From assembly GCF_013284055.1 (NCBI RefSeq), contig NZ_CP054143.1, positions 2,914,001 to 2,978,000 of the forward strand: a DNA stretch of 64,000 bases, given 5' to 3'. This DNA comes from Deefgea piscis (GTDB taxonomy: Bacteria; Pseudomonadota; Gammaproteobacteria; Burkholderiales; Chitinibacteraceae). Under the pieces are notes generated by a model. It was not told the DNA's origin. It ran no database searches and saw nothing but the letters and a program-made list of their open reading frames with translations. Of the stretch, positions 1 to 8,775 are shown one piece after another; the first letter of the stretch is position 1; each line of letters opens with the position of its first letter. The position numbers were made by a program, and so were the translations under genes.

Positions 1-350
1 CGGGCAATCAACTCGAACTTAAAGATACTTACGATCGCGCTTGGCGCCGTGTTGGCCTAGCCTTTGATCGAATTGGTTATACCGTAGAAGATCGCAATCG
101 CAATGAAGGCACATTTATTGTGCAACGTGCTGCTGCGAATATTTCGAAAGAAAAAGAAACCGATTACCTAGGTAGCTTGGCATTTTGGCGTAGCAAAGAA
201 AATCCAAAAGAAACACCGATGCAGCAATATCAAGTTCAGTTAAAACAAGAGCTAGATCGCACTCGTATCACGGCAAAACCACTCAATGGTGGCGCAAACG
301 ATGCAAACAGCAAACAAATCTTGCAAGACTTGCTGCAGCAATTGAAATAA
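1..350 (+). CDS. bamC: BamC outer-membrane assembly lipoprotein, C-terminal part
   Basis: This is the 3' end of a gene that begins before the window, read in the frame starting at base 3. About 115 residues are visible. They include AWRRVGLAFDRIGYTVEDR followed by a basic residue-rich segment and EGTFIVQ, which matches the second helix-grip domain of BamC (NlpB/DapX family). BamC is an accessory lipoprotein of the BAM complex, which inserts beta-barrel proteins into the outer membrane. The lipobox and N-terminal domain are outside the window. The gene ends in a lysine-rich tail with TAA at 348-350 and is followed by a hairpin and a shared terminator. The family call rests on motif memory, not on a search. 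Confidence 0.8.
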   Translation, partial: GNQLELKDTYDRAWRRVGLAFDRIGYTVEDRNRNEGTFIVQRAAANISKEKETDYLGSLAFWRSKENPKETPMQQYQVQLKQELDRTRITAKPLNGGANDANSKQILQDLLQQLK

Positions 351-400
351 ACGCCAATACACACTGTGCGCTATTGCGATAGCACACTGTGTGTAACCAT

Positions 401-430
401 AAAAAAATCGACCCGAAGGTCGATTTTTTT
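401..430. terminator. Bidirectional intrinsic terminator between bamC and the phasin gene
   Basis: The stem aaaatcgacc / ggtcgatttt closes a short cgaa loop. It has a run of A on the left and a run of T on the right, so it can terminate both converging genes. A weaker imperfect hairpin (about 359-394) lies just upstream on the bamC side. Confidence 0.85.
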
Positions 431-445
431 ATGCGTCAAACCGAA

Positions 446-982
446 TTATTTTGCCGCGTGAGCAACAGTTTTTGCGCTGGTTTCTACTGCAGCAACAGTG
501 GCATCAGTGAGGTTAGTCACAATGCGTTGGCTGGTTTTATTGATGGCATCGTAAGCGCTGCTTGCACTCTCAACCGCTTTTTTCATTGCCGCAACTGCTG
601 GGCTAGCCGCTGGCGTTTGTGCTACAGCTTTGTCCAAGCTAGACACTAGATTTTTGTTGAATTCAAGTACTTGCTCTTCAACTAATTTATTCAATTCAGC
701 TTGAGTGCTGCTAGCTGCTTCATAAACGGTACGAGCAACAGCAATGCTTTTCTCAACATTAGGTTGCGCCAAGCCTTTTTGTAATTCAACCAATTCTTGA
801 ACCGACTTAACACCCGACAAAGCTTTTGCTGTTTTTGCGTTTTCAGTCAACAAATCACGTGCAATACCCATTTGCAATTGGAACAAACGCTCAGCACCGC
901 TCAAAGCGATATTAGTTAAACGTAAAGATTTTTCTAGTTGGGCTTGGCCAAGATCAGCAAACTGTTGTTGAGTATTAAACAT
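446..982 (-). CDS. Phasin family protein (PHB granule coat)
   Basis: This 178-residue protein starts MFNTQQQFADLGQAQLEKSL and is almost entirely helical, rich in Ala, Gln, Lys and Val. It matches the TIGR01841/Phasin_2 family, whose members coat polyhydroxybutyrate granules. The ATG at 980-982 is chosen because GGAGA lies about 8 bases upstream. A longer in-frame start at 1054 lacks a ribosome site and adds a non-phasin stretch. A promoter with a perfect TTGACA box sits upstream. phaB at 37,708 supports a PHB-making host, although the two genes are not linked. Family call is firm; the exact granule role is inferred. Confidence 0.88.
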   Translation of the reverse strand: MFNTQQQFADLGQAQLEKSLRLTNIALSGAERLFQLQMGIARDLLTENAKTAKALSGVKSVQELVELQKGLAQPNVEKSIAVARTVYEAASSTQAELNKLVEEQVLEFNKNLVSSLDKAVAQTPAASPAVAAMKKAVESASSAYDAINKTSQRIVTNLTDATVAAVETSAKTVAHAAK

Positions 983-1026
983 GTAGAATCTCCAAATGGT
1001 TGAATTGTGCACTGCATCAATGGTCA

Positions 1027-1054
1027 TTTTTAGCTTGCGGCCATCGAATGTCAA
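1027..1054 (-). promoter_or_regulatory. Sigma-70 type promoter of the phasin gene
   Basis: On the minus strand a perfect -35 box TTGACA (1049-1054) is separated by 16 bases from a -10-like TAAAAA (1027-1032), about 45 bases before the phasin start. The -10 is weak, so strength and exact start are uncertain. Confidence 0.55.
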
Positions 1055-1076
1055 GTTTTATTTGTGCAGCGCACCA

Positions 1077-3371
1077 TTAACCACTGAGTTGCTTTTGTTT
1101 GATGGCCAAAATCGCCTGATTGCGCAGCGTTTTTAGTAAATTAAGCTGCTCTGGCGCAATGACTAAAGATTGTGCCTGACATTTGTCTGCGTAAAACAAA
1201 CCAATGGTTTTTTTATCTAGCACCAAAGGAAATACAATCAAAGTTTGCGCTGGCACGAGCGCTCGATACCAAGCAGGAATCCGATCAGTAATATTCTTGG
1301 CATTAATATCCTCAACTAGCACATCCGCTTGCTGCGCGATCACCCATTGAAATACGTCGAGCACCGGCTCTAATTTAAATTGAAACTGCGGCAAAATCCG
1401 TTCAATTTCCGTACCAAATCCAAATCGTGCCACCATCCCTGCTGACTTGATGTCTCGCGTACAAAATAAAACCCGCTCAAAACCCACACTGCGATACATG
1501 GTTTCTAAGATCATTCGCAGCACATCGTTTAATTTAAACTCTCCCACCATGGTATTGGTGATGTCTTGCACCCCAGCGGCTAAGCTGGCGGCGGCGTTAG
1601 GCGTTGATGCCGGCTCTTGCAAACGAATTGCGGCCGCTTGCATGCCATCGACTTCTACGCCCTCGGTAGGTATATCGCCGTGCATCACGAGTTTCTTAAT
1701 GCTGCGGGCAAATACACTACCTTGAATATCGACCCCCAGAATCGACAAATAAGACAAATATTGCTGTGCCGCAGATCGCAGCACCTCATGATAAGCAGCC
1801 TCTTTGAAAGCAACTGCTCCGGCATAGCGCTGAGCTACTTGCTGTAAATGCGTCGTTGACGCCTTGCCCGACATACCGACCAAGGGCAATAAATCAGAAG
1901 ATAAATTAGCAAATACGCGTAAACGGTCTGCTTGATTTTGGGGAACATGCCGCACGCTTGGCAATTCACGTAGGCTTTGGGTGATCCGCTCCGGGAAATG
2001 CCATGTGTGCATCACCAAAGCGGCGAGCTCTCGATAGGTAATGCCTAGCACAGCTTCGGCCGCCACCGACTCGCTTTCTTGATTTTGTTGTTCTCGTTTA
2101 TTGATTTCTAAGCTTTCTTCATGAAAATAATACAAAGTCAGCAACCGACCCAAATGCTGAAATACGCCGCAAATAAGTAACTCCTCAACATCGCGCCAAG
2201 CACTTTTTACACCCAACTCGCGGGCTAAAATACCGCCAAAAAAGCTTTGCAATACCGCCTCACGCAAACGCTCGGCCTGCCCTTTGTTTTGCATGTGTTC
2301 AAACAGCAAAATCGTAATGGCTAAATTGCGAACGGTATCAAAACCTAAAATCACAATGGCCCGCGAAATCGTACTAATCGAACCACCAAATTGACCATAA
2401 GTGGCCGAATTGACCATTTTGAGTAATTTATTGGTTAAAGAAAAATCCTGCAAAATCACGCTCGATAGATTTTGCAAACGCTCACCTTCAACATCATTGA
2501 GCTTATTAATGGCACTAATGGTTTGCGACAGCGATGGAAAGTCGGCGGTATGGCGCATTCGCCGCAACAAAAAATCAAAGGTACTATTACGCTGCGCTGC
2601 ATGAGCGTGCTGACCCTCGCTACTGAGTAGCCATGCCGAGAGTGCCGTTTGCAATGCGCCAATATCGGCATAAGCAGGCTGTTCGCCCTCGCACAGCGCC
2701 ATCATCAACAAATGATTTAATTGCGGATCAATCGCCACATCGTGCGTTGATGACAACATCCCGCTCGCAATGGCTGTTAGCACCTCTGGCAGCGCATCCG
2801 GCGTTAAATACTGACCACTTAACAGCTGATATAACATCAAACCATAAGCAAAAACCACCGCCGATTGACTATCAACCTGACGACCGATCGCTTCAGATAG
2901 CAAAGCAGCGTCACCATTTAAAATCCCTGGGCTGATGGTAAAATCCATTAGCTTAACTTGGCCACTGGCGTTTAAAAAAACGTTATGCAATACACTGCCT
3001 TGTACCGTCACCCCTAATTGCGCCGCAGCGCCAACGCCGTCCAATACACACAGCATCCATTGCACTGCAACGACGGGCGACACTGGACCCGTCGATTGCA
3101 AATATTCAACCATGGTTTGCCCTTCAATCCACTCAAAGACCACGCAAGGATGCCCTTGATCCACTAAAATCTCGTACAGGCTCACCATATTGGGATGATT
3201 GAATTGACTTAAAATTTGTGCTGATTGAAGTTGCTCGATGGCGTGACTATGCAGCACCTTTAAAGCCACACGTCGCTGCTGCTGTGTATCGTTAACTAAA
3301 TACACCAAGCCCTGCTGGCCCTGCCCTAATTTTTTTTCAACGATAAAGCGGCCATTGGCAAAGCTTTTCAT
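1077..3371 (-). CDS. Protein kinase-like / HDOD / GAF regulator (probable pseudokinase)
   Basis: This is a 764-residue multidomain signalling protein. Residues 1-260 have the bacterial Ser/Thr kinase fold: glycine loop LGQGQQGLVY (15-24) and the VALKVL lysine (K38). The HRD catalytic loop reads VQG at 123-125, and the DFG motif reads DFT at 143-145. The proton-acceptor Asp is therefore missing, and the domain is probably a nucleotide- or partner-binding pseudokinase. Residues of about 270-480 form an HDOD domain (DFPSLSQTISAINKL, then FGGSISTISRAIVILGF). About 600-755 form a GAF domain. The start has AAGGAAG about 8 bases upstream. The gene stands alone, divergent from pnuC. The ligand of the GAF domain and the output are unknown. 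Confidence 0.8.
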   Translation of the reverse strand: MKSFANGRFIVEKKLGQGQQGLVYLVNDTQQQRRVALKVLHSHAIEQLQSAQILSQFNHPNMVSLYEILVDQGHPCVVFEWIEGQTMVEYLQSTGPVSPVVAVQWMLCVLDGVGAAAQLGVTVQGSVLHNVFLNASGQVKLMDFTISPGILNGDAALLSEAIGRQVDSQSAVVFAYGLMLYQLLSGQYLTPDALPEVLTAIASGMLSSTHDVAIDPQLNHLLMMALCEGEQPAYADIGALQTALSAWLLSSEGQHAHAAQRNSTFDFLLRRMRHTADFPSLSQTISAINKLNDVEGERLQNLSSVILQDFSLTNKLLKMVNSATYGQFGGSISTISRAIVILGFDTVRNLAITILLFEHMQNKGQAERLREAVLQSFFGGILARELGVKSAWRDVEELLICGVFQHLGRLLTLYYFHEESLEINKREQQNQESESVAAEAVLGITYRELAALVMHTWHFPERITQSLRELPSVRHVPQNQADRLRVFANLSSDLLPLVGMSGKASTTHLQQVAQRYAGAVAFKEAAYHEVLRSAAQQYLSYLSILGVDIQGSVFARSIKKLVMHGDIPTEGVEVDGMQAAAIRLQEPASTPNAAASLAAGVQDITNTMVGEFKLNDVLRMILETMYRSVGFERVLFCTRDIKSAGMVARFGFGTEIERILPQFQFKLEPVLDVFQWVIAQQADVLVEDINAKNITDRIPAWYRALVPAQTLIVFPLVLDKKTIGLFYADKCQAQSLVIAPEQLNLLKTLRNQAILAIKQKQLSG

Positions 3372-3564
3372 TTCTGGCTTCCTTTTTTTCTCTATTCAAT
3401 ATAGTCTGCGGCCTGAAAAAAATGCAGCTCCCGATTGATATGTCATTTATTTGCCGTGTTTTCACGCTGTTGTCTGCATATCAGCAAGACGATACTTAAA
3501 ACCCTGACTACACCACTTTCGGTATCACGCATTAACGACGTAATGGATTAACAGGTTAAATTGA

Positions 3565-4116
3565 ATGAGTTCGATTGAAATTATTGGCTTTGTAATTAGT
3601 TTACTCGCGATTTATTTAGCGACACGCCAGCACCGTTTTACTTGGCCTTTGCAAATCATCGCCAGCTTGTTATATGTGTATTTATTTTTAAATGCGCATT
3701 TATATGGCGAAAGCCTATTGCAATTGGTGTATGCCGGCATTGCTGCTTATGGCTTTTATCATTGGCGCAATCAAACCCAAAACGATGATGTCAAAATCGA
3801 GCGCTTAAGTCGTAAAGAATGGCTGTATATTAATGCCGCCGGCATTGTGTTGCTGTTGCTGGTGGCGCAATTTCAAGTGCAATTTCTGCCTACTGACGTG
3901 CCATATTTGGATTCCAGCGTGTTTATTTTTGGATTAATTGCCCAATGGATGCAAGCTCGTAAAAAAATAGAAAACTGGATTTATTGGATTGTGCTCGACT
4001 TAATTTCTGCTGGTATCTATTGGTATAAAGATTTGCAGCTTACTGCCGTGCTGTATCTTATTTTGACTGTTTTGGCGCTAACAGGCTGGCTAACTTGGCG
4101 CAAAAAGCTGCGATGA
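3565..4116 (+). CDS. pnuC: Nicotinamide riboside transporter PnuC
   Basis: This 183-residue protein is almost wholly hydrophobic, with about seven membrane segments. It carries the PnuC signature region AAYGFYHWRNQ and ends with a basic tail. PnuC proteins facilitate uptake of nicotinamide riboside for NAD salvage. The ATG at 3565 gives the usual family length. Its stop overlaps the start of the downstream kinase (ATGA), so the two are translationally coupled, and phosphorylation by that kinase would trap the substrate. An imperfect palindrome, CATTA-acgacg-TAATG, lies at 3530-3545 and could be an operator, though this is weak. No riboswitch was recognised in the 193-base leader region. Confidence 0.88.
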   Translation: MSSIEIIGFVISLLAIYLATRQHRFTWPLQIIASLLYVYLFLNAHLYGESLLQLVYAGIAAYGFYHWRNQTQNDDVKIERLSRKEWLYINAAGIVLLLLVAQFQVQFLPTDVPYLDSSVFIFGLIAQWMQARKKIENWIYWIVLDLISAGIYWYKDLQLTAVLYLILTVLALTGWLTWRKKLR

Positions 4117-4628
4117 AAATCGCCATCGTTGGACCTGAATCTTGCGGCAAGTCAACACTTGGCATGGCCTTGGCGACGCATTTTCAATGCGGCTATGTTG
4201 CTGAATATGCGAGAGAATATTTTGCAACACACCCCCATCAACATTACAGCATCAACGATGTCATTCGCATTGCACAACTGCAATTTCAACAAGAAACCGC
4301 GACAGCCAGCCAGTACGCACATTTGATCTGTGATACCTCGCCATTGGTGTGCCGAATTTGGAGCGAAGTGAAATTTGGCCACTGCCCGGCAGATATTGAG
4401 CAATTAGAATTGGCCTCACGCTATGACGGCATCTTACTCTGTGCGCCGGATTTGCCATGGCAAGCCGACCCCTTGCGAGAAAACCCCACTGATCGCAATG
4501 CAATCTTTGAGCGCTATGCACAACGCTTACAAATAGGCAGTACGCCATTTCGAGTTGTAACCGGACTGGGCGCCCAAAGATTCACTTGTGCACAACAACA
4601 AATAAGCACAATGGGTATCGAACTGTAG
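4113..4628 (+). CDS. NadR-like ribosylnicotinamide kinase (AAA_28 ATPase)
   Basis: This 171-residue P-loop protein has Walker A GPESCGKST at residues 7-15. It resembles the C-terminal ribosylnicotinamide kinase domain of NadR (AAA_28), including the central DTSPLVCRIWSEVKFG region. It lacks the HTH and NMN-adenylyltransferase domains of full-length NadR, so only conversion of nicotinamide riboside to NMN is predicted. The ATG at 4113 overlaps the pnuC stop and puts the P-loop at the usual place; an upstream in-frame TTG at 4095 is less likely. Genomic pairing with pnuC supports the substrate assignment. Confidence 0.82.
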   Translation: MKIAIVGPESCGKSTLGMALATHFQCGYVAEYAREYFATHPHQHYSINDVIRIAQLQFQQETATASQYAHLICDTSPLVCRIWSEVKFGHCPADIEQLELASRYDGILLCAPDLPWQADPLRENPTDRNAIFERYAQRLQIGSTPFRVVTGLGAQRFTCAQQQISTMGIEL

Positions 4629-4709
4629 CCTTTGATGCATAAAAGCTACCGGAATATACTGCATTAAATAGTTGGTATTTTGCACAGGGCGTAGATTGGC
4701 TGAGTTGAC

Positions 4710-4744
4710 GATGTGCGGCAATCGCCACATCAGTGCTATTTTTT
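4710..4744 (+). terminator. Possible terminator in the kinase-yajC gap
   Basis: In the 279-base gap between the kinase gene and yajC, GATGTG and CACATC pair (with two more pairs after a bulge) in a hairpin at 4710-4731, and a T-run starts about 7 bases later. The distance to the T-run makes it a weak candidate. The rest of the gap probably holds the yajC promoter, but I could not place its boxes. Confidence 0.35.
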
Positions 4745-4907
4745 GCCTTAAACAAGCATTTCTTGTGCACTTTATGACCCAGCGCAGAACTTTTTTACCC
4801 CATCTTAGTCATGATGAATGCCGTCTCTAAAATGCAGAGCGGTGGATTTTACCTGCGACACCCGCTAGAATAGTCCGCCTTTGTTTGGCTTACACACTGG
4901 AAACCAT

Positions 4908-5234
4908 ATGTTGATTGCACCTGCTTTCGCTAATGCTGCTGCGCCAGGCGCAGAAGCAAGCTTTATGTCATTTTTGCCAATGATCGCTATTTTTGCGATT
5001 TTCTGGTTTTTAATGATTCGCCCACAACAGAAAAAAGCAAAAGAACTTCGTGCCATGCTCGAAGCACTGCAAAAAAATGACGAAGTCATCACCACCGGTG
5101 GCGTCGTAGGCAAAATCGTTAAATTAAACGACCAATTTGTTACGCTTGAATTGTCAGACAATGTTGAGATCTTAGTTCAGCGTGCGGCCATCGGTCAGCG
5201 CCTGGAAAAAGGCACCCTAAAAAACAATAAATAA
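4908..5234 (+). CDS. yajC: Sec translocon accessory subunit YajC
   Basis: This 108-residue protein has a short periplasmic N-terminus (MLIAPAFANAAAPG), one membrane helix (FLPMIAIFAIFWFLMIRPQ) and a cytosolic domain with MLEALQKNDEVITTGGVVG, the classical YajC core. YajC associates with SecD and SecF and helps protein export. The ATG at 4908 is chosen because GGAAA precedes it and the protein then has the family's usual N-terminus. An in-frame TTG at 4881 would add nine unusual residues. It heads the yajC-secD-secF operon, with a hairpin in the gap before secD. Confidence 0.95.
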   Translation: MLIAPAFANAAAPGAEASFMSFLPMIAIFAIFWFLMIRPQQKKAKELRAMLEALQKNDEVITTGGVVGKIVKLNDQFVTLELSDNVEILVQRAAIGQRLEKGTLKNNK

Positions 5235-5240
5235 TCAATG

Positions 5241-5263
5241 ATACGGCAGCCCTGCTGCCGTAT
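5241..5263 (+). other. Intercistronic hairpin between yajC and secD
   Basis: A perfect 9-base-pair stem (atacggcag / ctgccgtat) closes a five-base loop, six bases after the yajC stop and about 16 bases before the secD start. No proper U-run follows, so full termination is unlikely. It may set relative yajC and secD mRNA stability or cause partial attenuation. Confidence 0.7.
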
Positions 5264-5279
5264 TTGTTGGGGCCCAAGC

Positions 5280-7103
5280 ATGAACCGCTATCCTCTCTGG
5301 AAGTACCTTCTTATTGTTGCGTCGATTCTGATTGCAGCGATTTACACGATTCCTAATTTCTACGGTGAAAGCCCTGCGCTACAAATCTCTAGCGCCCGCG
5401 CAACGATTAAAGTCAGCGATGCCATGGTGGCACGCGCTGATACGATTCTAAAGGCCATCGGCGTCACTCCGGTTGACAGCTATTTCGAAGGCACTTCAGT
5501 TAAAGTTCGCTTTAAAGATACCGACACCCAACTCAAAGCCAAAGATGCAATCCAAGCGGCCTTGGGCGACGACTATATCGTGGCGTTAAATTTAATTTCA
5601 GACACGCCAGTTTGGCTCACCAAACTGCATGCCAAACCGATGGTACTGGGTCTGGATTTACGCGGTGGTGTGCATTTCTTGCTTGAAGTGGACATGAAAG
5701 CGGCAGTAGATAAAGCCCTTGAAAAAACCGCCGGCGACGTTCGCCGCGAACTCAAAGACAAAAAAATCCGTTACGGCAAAGTGAGCCGAGAGCGTGATCG
5801 CGTTGAAGTACAACTGCGCGACGAAGCAACACTTAAAGCCGCTAATTTCGCGGTGCGTAAAATCTTGGGCAATCTAAAAGTTCAAGACGTTGCCGAAAAT
5901 GGCACCTACAAACTCGTCATCACCTATCCAGCTGCCGAGATTACCAAGCTTAAAAATGACGCCGTTTTACAAAACATCACCACGCTACACAATCGGGTGA
6001 ATGAATTGGGCGTTGCCGAGCCGGTGATCCAACAGCAAGGCGAAGGCCGTATTGTCGTGCAATTGCCTGGTGTACAAGACACCGCCAAAGCCAAAGATAT
6101 TCTTGGCCGCACCGCCACCCTCGAAGTACGCATGGTCGCGGATGATCAAGCGCTGCTGACTGAAGCCATTAATGGCAATGTACCAGCAGGTTACGAGCTA
6201 ATGAGTGAGCGCCGTGCTGATGGTCGTAATGTGCCAATCTTGTTGAAAAAAGAAGTTGAACTCACCGGTGAAAACATCAACGACGCACAAGCGGGCTTTG
6301 ATGACAAAAACGAACCTGCAGTTCATCTAGGCTTAGACTCAACTGGCGCAGCGATTTTCAAAGTATTAACGCGCGATAACGTTGGCAAACGCGTGGCAAT
6401 GATCTTGGTTGAAAAAGGCAAAGGCGAAGTGGTTACTGCGCCAGTAGTTCGTGGAGAAATTGGTGGTGGTCGCGTGCAGATTTCTGGCTCGATGGGCGTT
6501 GCCGAAGCCAATGACACCGCGCTACTGCTTCGCGCCGGTTCGCTTGCGGCACCAATGAACATCGTTGAAGAACGCACCATCGGCCCATCATTGGGTAAAG
6601 AAAACATCAGCAAGGGCTTTAACTCAACCTTGTATGGCTTCTTGGCGATTGCGGTATTTATGATGTTCTATTACCGCGTATTTGGTGTGGTCTCAACCCT
6701 TGCACTGGGTGCCAACTTGTTATTCTTGCTGGCATTGCTGTCGTTACTGGGCGTTACACTGACATTACCGGGGATTGCGGCGATTGCCTTGACCCTGGGG
6801 ATGGCGATTGATGCCAACGTACTGATTAATGAACGGGTACGTGAAGAGTTACGCAATGGCGCAACACCGCAATTGGCAATCAAAAACGGTTATGACCATG
6901 CGTTTGCGACCATTTTGGATTCGAATATCACCACCTTGATCGCTGGTTTGGCGCTATTGATTTTTGGTTCGGGCGCGATCCGTGGTTTTGCTTGGGTGCA
7001 TTGCATCGGGATTTTGACTTCAATGTATAGCGCAGTCTTTGTATCACGCGCCATGATCAACCTCATCTACGGCAACCGTCGTGTGAACACGTTAGCAGTT
7101 TAA
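5280..7103 (+). CDS. secD: Protein translocase subunit SecD
   Basis: This 607-residue protein has an N-terminal membrane helix (YLLIVASILIAAIYTIP), a large periplasmic region with LGLDLRGGVHFLLEVD, and a C-terminal bundle of five helices. That bundle contains GMAIDANVLINERVREE, the conserved proton-pathway Asp motif of SecD/RND proteins. With SecF it uses the proton gradient to pull secreted proteins out of SecYEG. The start MNRYPLWKY is preceded by TTGGGG; a longer reading from 5238 would run through the yajC-secD hairpin and is rejected. Confidence 0.97.
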   Translation: MNRYPLWKYLLIVASILIAAIYTIPNFYGESPALQISSARATIKVSDAMVARADTILKAIGVTPVDSYFEGTSVKVRFKDTDTQLKAKDAIQAALGDDYIVALNLISDTPVWLTKLHAKPMVLGLDLRGGVHFLLEVDMKAAVDKALEKTAGDVRRELKDKKIRYGKVSRERDRVEVQLRDEATLKAANFAVRKILGNLKVQDVAENGTYKLVITYPAAEITKLKNDAVLQNITTLHNRVNELGVAEPVIQQQGEGRIVVQLPGVQDTAKAKDILGRTATLEVRMVADDQALLTEAINGNVPAGYELMSERRADGRNVPILLKKEVELTGENINDAQAGFDDKNEPAVHLGLDSTGAAIFKVLTRDNVGKRVAMILVEKGKGEVVTAPVVRGEIGGGRVQISGSMGVAEANDTALLLRAGSLAAPMNIVEERTIGPSLGKENISKGFNSTLYGFLAIAVFMMFYYRVFGVVSTLALGANLLFLLALLSLLGVTLTLPGIAAIALTLGMAIDANVLINERVREELRNGATPQLAIKNGYDHAFATILDSNITTLIAGLALLIFGSGAIRGFAWVHCIGILTSMYSAVFVSRAMINLIYGNRRVNTLAV

Positions 7104-7117
7104 GGCGGGAGCGAAAA

Positions 7118-8056
7118 ATGATTGAATTTTTTCATGTAAAACGTGACATCCCATTTATGAGCTACGGCAAGCTCACGACGGCGATTTCATTGGCGACCTT
7201 TGTATTGGCGGTGTTTTTCTTGGTCGCCAAAGGTTTAAATTTTGGTATCGAATTTACTGGCGGCACCGTCATGGAATTACGCTACCAAAAAGCCGCTAAT
7301 CTCAATGAGATTCGCCATGAAGTGGATGCTTTAAAGTACGGCGAAGCACAAGTACAATCGATGGGTACCACCACCGATGTTATGCTGCGCTTACCGAATA
7401 TTAAAGACAAAAATAGTGCTCAGCTTTCCAATGAAGTACTCACCGCGCTGCAAAAAAGTCGCAGTGATGTTGAATTGCGTAAAGTTGAATTTATCGGTCC
7501 ATCGGTGGGCGACGAGCTATTCACGCATGGTTTAACTGCGCTTATTTTGGTGTGTTTAGGCATTATTGCGTATTTAGCAATGCGTTTTGAATGGCGCTTT
7601 GCCGTGTCGGCGGTGATTGCCAATATGCATGACGTGGTGATCATTTTGGGTTGTTTTGCCCTCTTTCAGTGGGAATTCAACCTCACGGTATTAGCTGGGA
7701 TCTTGGCGGTATTGGGTTATTCGGTGAATGAATCAGTGGTGGTGTTTGACCGGATCCGCGAAAACTTCCGTCAACCGGCTTTGCGTGGCAAAACCGTACC
7801 AGAAGTGATCGACAACGCCATTACTGCGACCATTAGCCGTACCATCATTACCCACGGTTCAACCGAGTGCATGGTGTTATCAATGCTGTTGTTTGGTGGC
7901 GCTGCGTTACATGGTTTTGCCATGGCCCTTACCATCGGTATCGTGTTTGGGATTTATTCATCAGTACTTGTAGCCTCGCCACTGTTGCTGATGTTTGGCA
8001 TTACCCGCGACAATATGATCAAGCCAGTCAAAGTGAAAGAAGAAGCGGTAGTTTAA
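7118..8056 (+). CDS. secF: Protein translocase subunit SecF
   Basis: This 312-residue protein starts with a basic stretch and one helix, followed by LNFGIEFTGGTVMELRY, the SecF signature. The C-terminal bundle carries VLGYSVNESVVVFDRIREN, including the conserved Asp. It partners SecD, which lies 14 bases upstream with GGGAG before the SecF ATG. A strong terminator follows and closes the operon. Confidence 0.97.
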   Translation: MIEFFHVKRDIPFMSYGKLTTAISLATFVLAVFFLVAKGLNFGIEFTGGTVMELRYQKAANLNEIRHEVDALKYGEAQVQSMGTTTDVMLRLPNIKDKNSAQLSNEVLTALQKSRSDVELRKVEFIGPSVGDELFTHGLTALILVCLGIIAYLAMRFEWRFAVSAVIANMHDVVIILGCFALFQWEFNLTVLAGILAVLGYSVNESVVVFDRIRENFRQPALRGKTVPEVIDNAITATISRTIITHGSTECMVLSMLLFGGAALHGFAMALTIGIVFGIYSSVLVASPLLLMFGITRDNMIKPVKVKEEAVV

Positions 8057-8080
8057 GCGCCTTCAATCGCATACAATCAG

Positions 8081-8108
8081 CGCCGACGAACCTTCGTCGG
8101 CGTTTTTC
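8081..8108 (+). terminator. Intrinsic terminator of the yajC-secD-secF operon
   Basis: The perfect 10-base-pair stem cgccgacgaa / ttcgtcggcg with a two-base CC loop is followed directly by TTTTT. It lies 25 bases after the secF stop. Confidence 0.92.
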
Positions 8109-8133
8109 TTGAGTCACTTCTGCGGAGCCCAGT

Positions 8134-8775
8134 ATGGACTTTAATCTCATCAATATTTTCTTACATCTGGATGTGTATCTGGCGCAATGGGTTGCCCTGT
8201 ATGGCGTTTGGATTTATGCCATCTTATTTGCCGTGATTTTTTGTGAAACCGGCCTGGTCGTCACACCATTTTTACCCGGTGACTCTTTACTCTTTGTCGC
8301 AGGCATGATTGCCGCAACCGGTGCAATGAATGTCCATTTATTAGTTGCGTTGCTGTTTATTGCGGCAGTGCTGGGTGATGCGCTCAATTACACTATTGGC
8401 AAATACTTTGGCCATCGTTTGTTTGCCAACAAAGATTCAAAAATTTTCCGCCCAGAATACTTAAGCAAAACCCACGATTTTTTTGAAAAATACGGTGGAA
8501 AGACCATTATCATCGCCCGCTTTGTGCCGATTGTTCGCACCTTTGCGCCGTTTGTTGCTGGTATGGCGGCAATGACGTACCGGAAATTTTTTGCTTATAA
8601 CGTCATCGGTGGTGCGGCTTGGGTTGGCTCACTACTCTATGCCGGTTATTTATTGGGCGGCATAGAAATCATCCAAAAAAACCTCAGCGCGATTATCTTA
8701 GGGATTATTTTCCTCTCAATCTTGCCGGGCATTATTGAAATTGTGAAACACAAAATGGCGAAGGCGCCGACATGA
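8134..8775 (+). CDS. DedA family membrane protein (VTT domain)
   Basis: This 213-residue integral membrane protein has the DedA/SNARE-associated signature: [19 protein letters not shown] near residue 40, then the GD..NY..GK..G segment and [19 protein letters not shown]. DedA proteins act in lipid carrier recycling (undecaprenyl phosphate or phosphatidylethanolamine flipping) and membrane potential homeostasis; which substrate applies here is unknown. GGAG precedes the ATG. Its stop overlaps the bioC start, so it is probably the first gene of a unit running to ycgR. Confidence 0.9.
   Translation: MDFNLINIFLHLDVYLAQWVALYGVWIYAILFAVIFCETGLVVTPFLPGDSLLFVAGMIAATGAMNVHLLVALLFIAAVLGDALNYTIGKYFGHRLFANKDSKIFRPEYLSKTHDFFEKYGGKTIIIARFVPIVRTFAPFVAGMAAMTYRKFFAYNVIGGAAWVGSLLYAGYLLGGIEIIQKNLSAIILGIIFLSILPGIIEIVKHKMAKAPT

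Noticed and set aside
3372-3564. Possible riboswitch upstream of pnuC
   Set aside because: Some pnuC genes have NAD or preQ1-like leader RNAs, but no conserved core or paired structure was recognised here.
4881-4907. TTG start extending YajC by nine residues
   Set aside because: The ATG at 4908 has a better ribosome site and gives the family's usual N-terminus.
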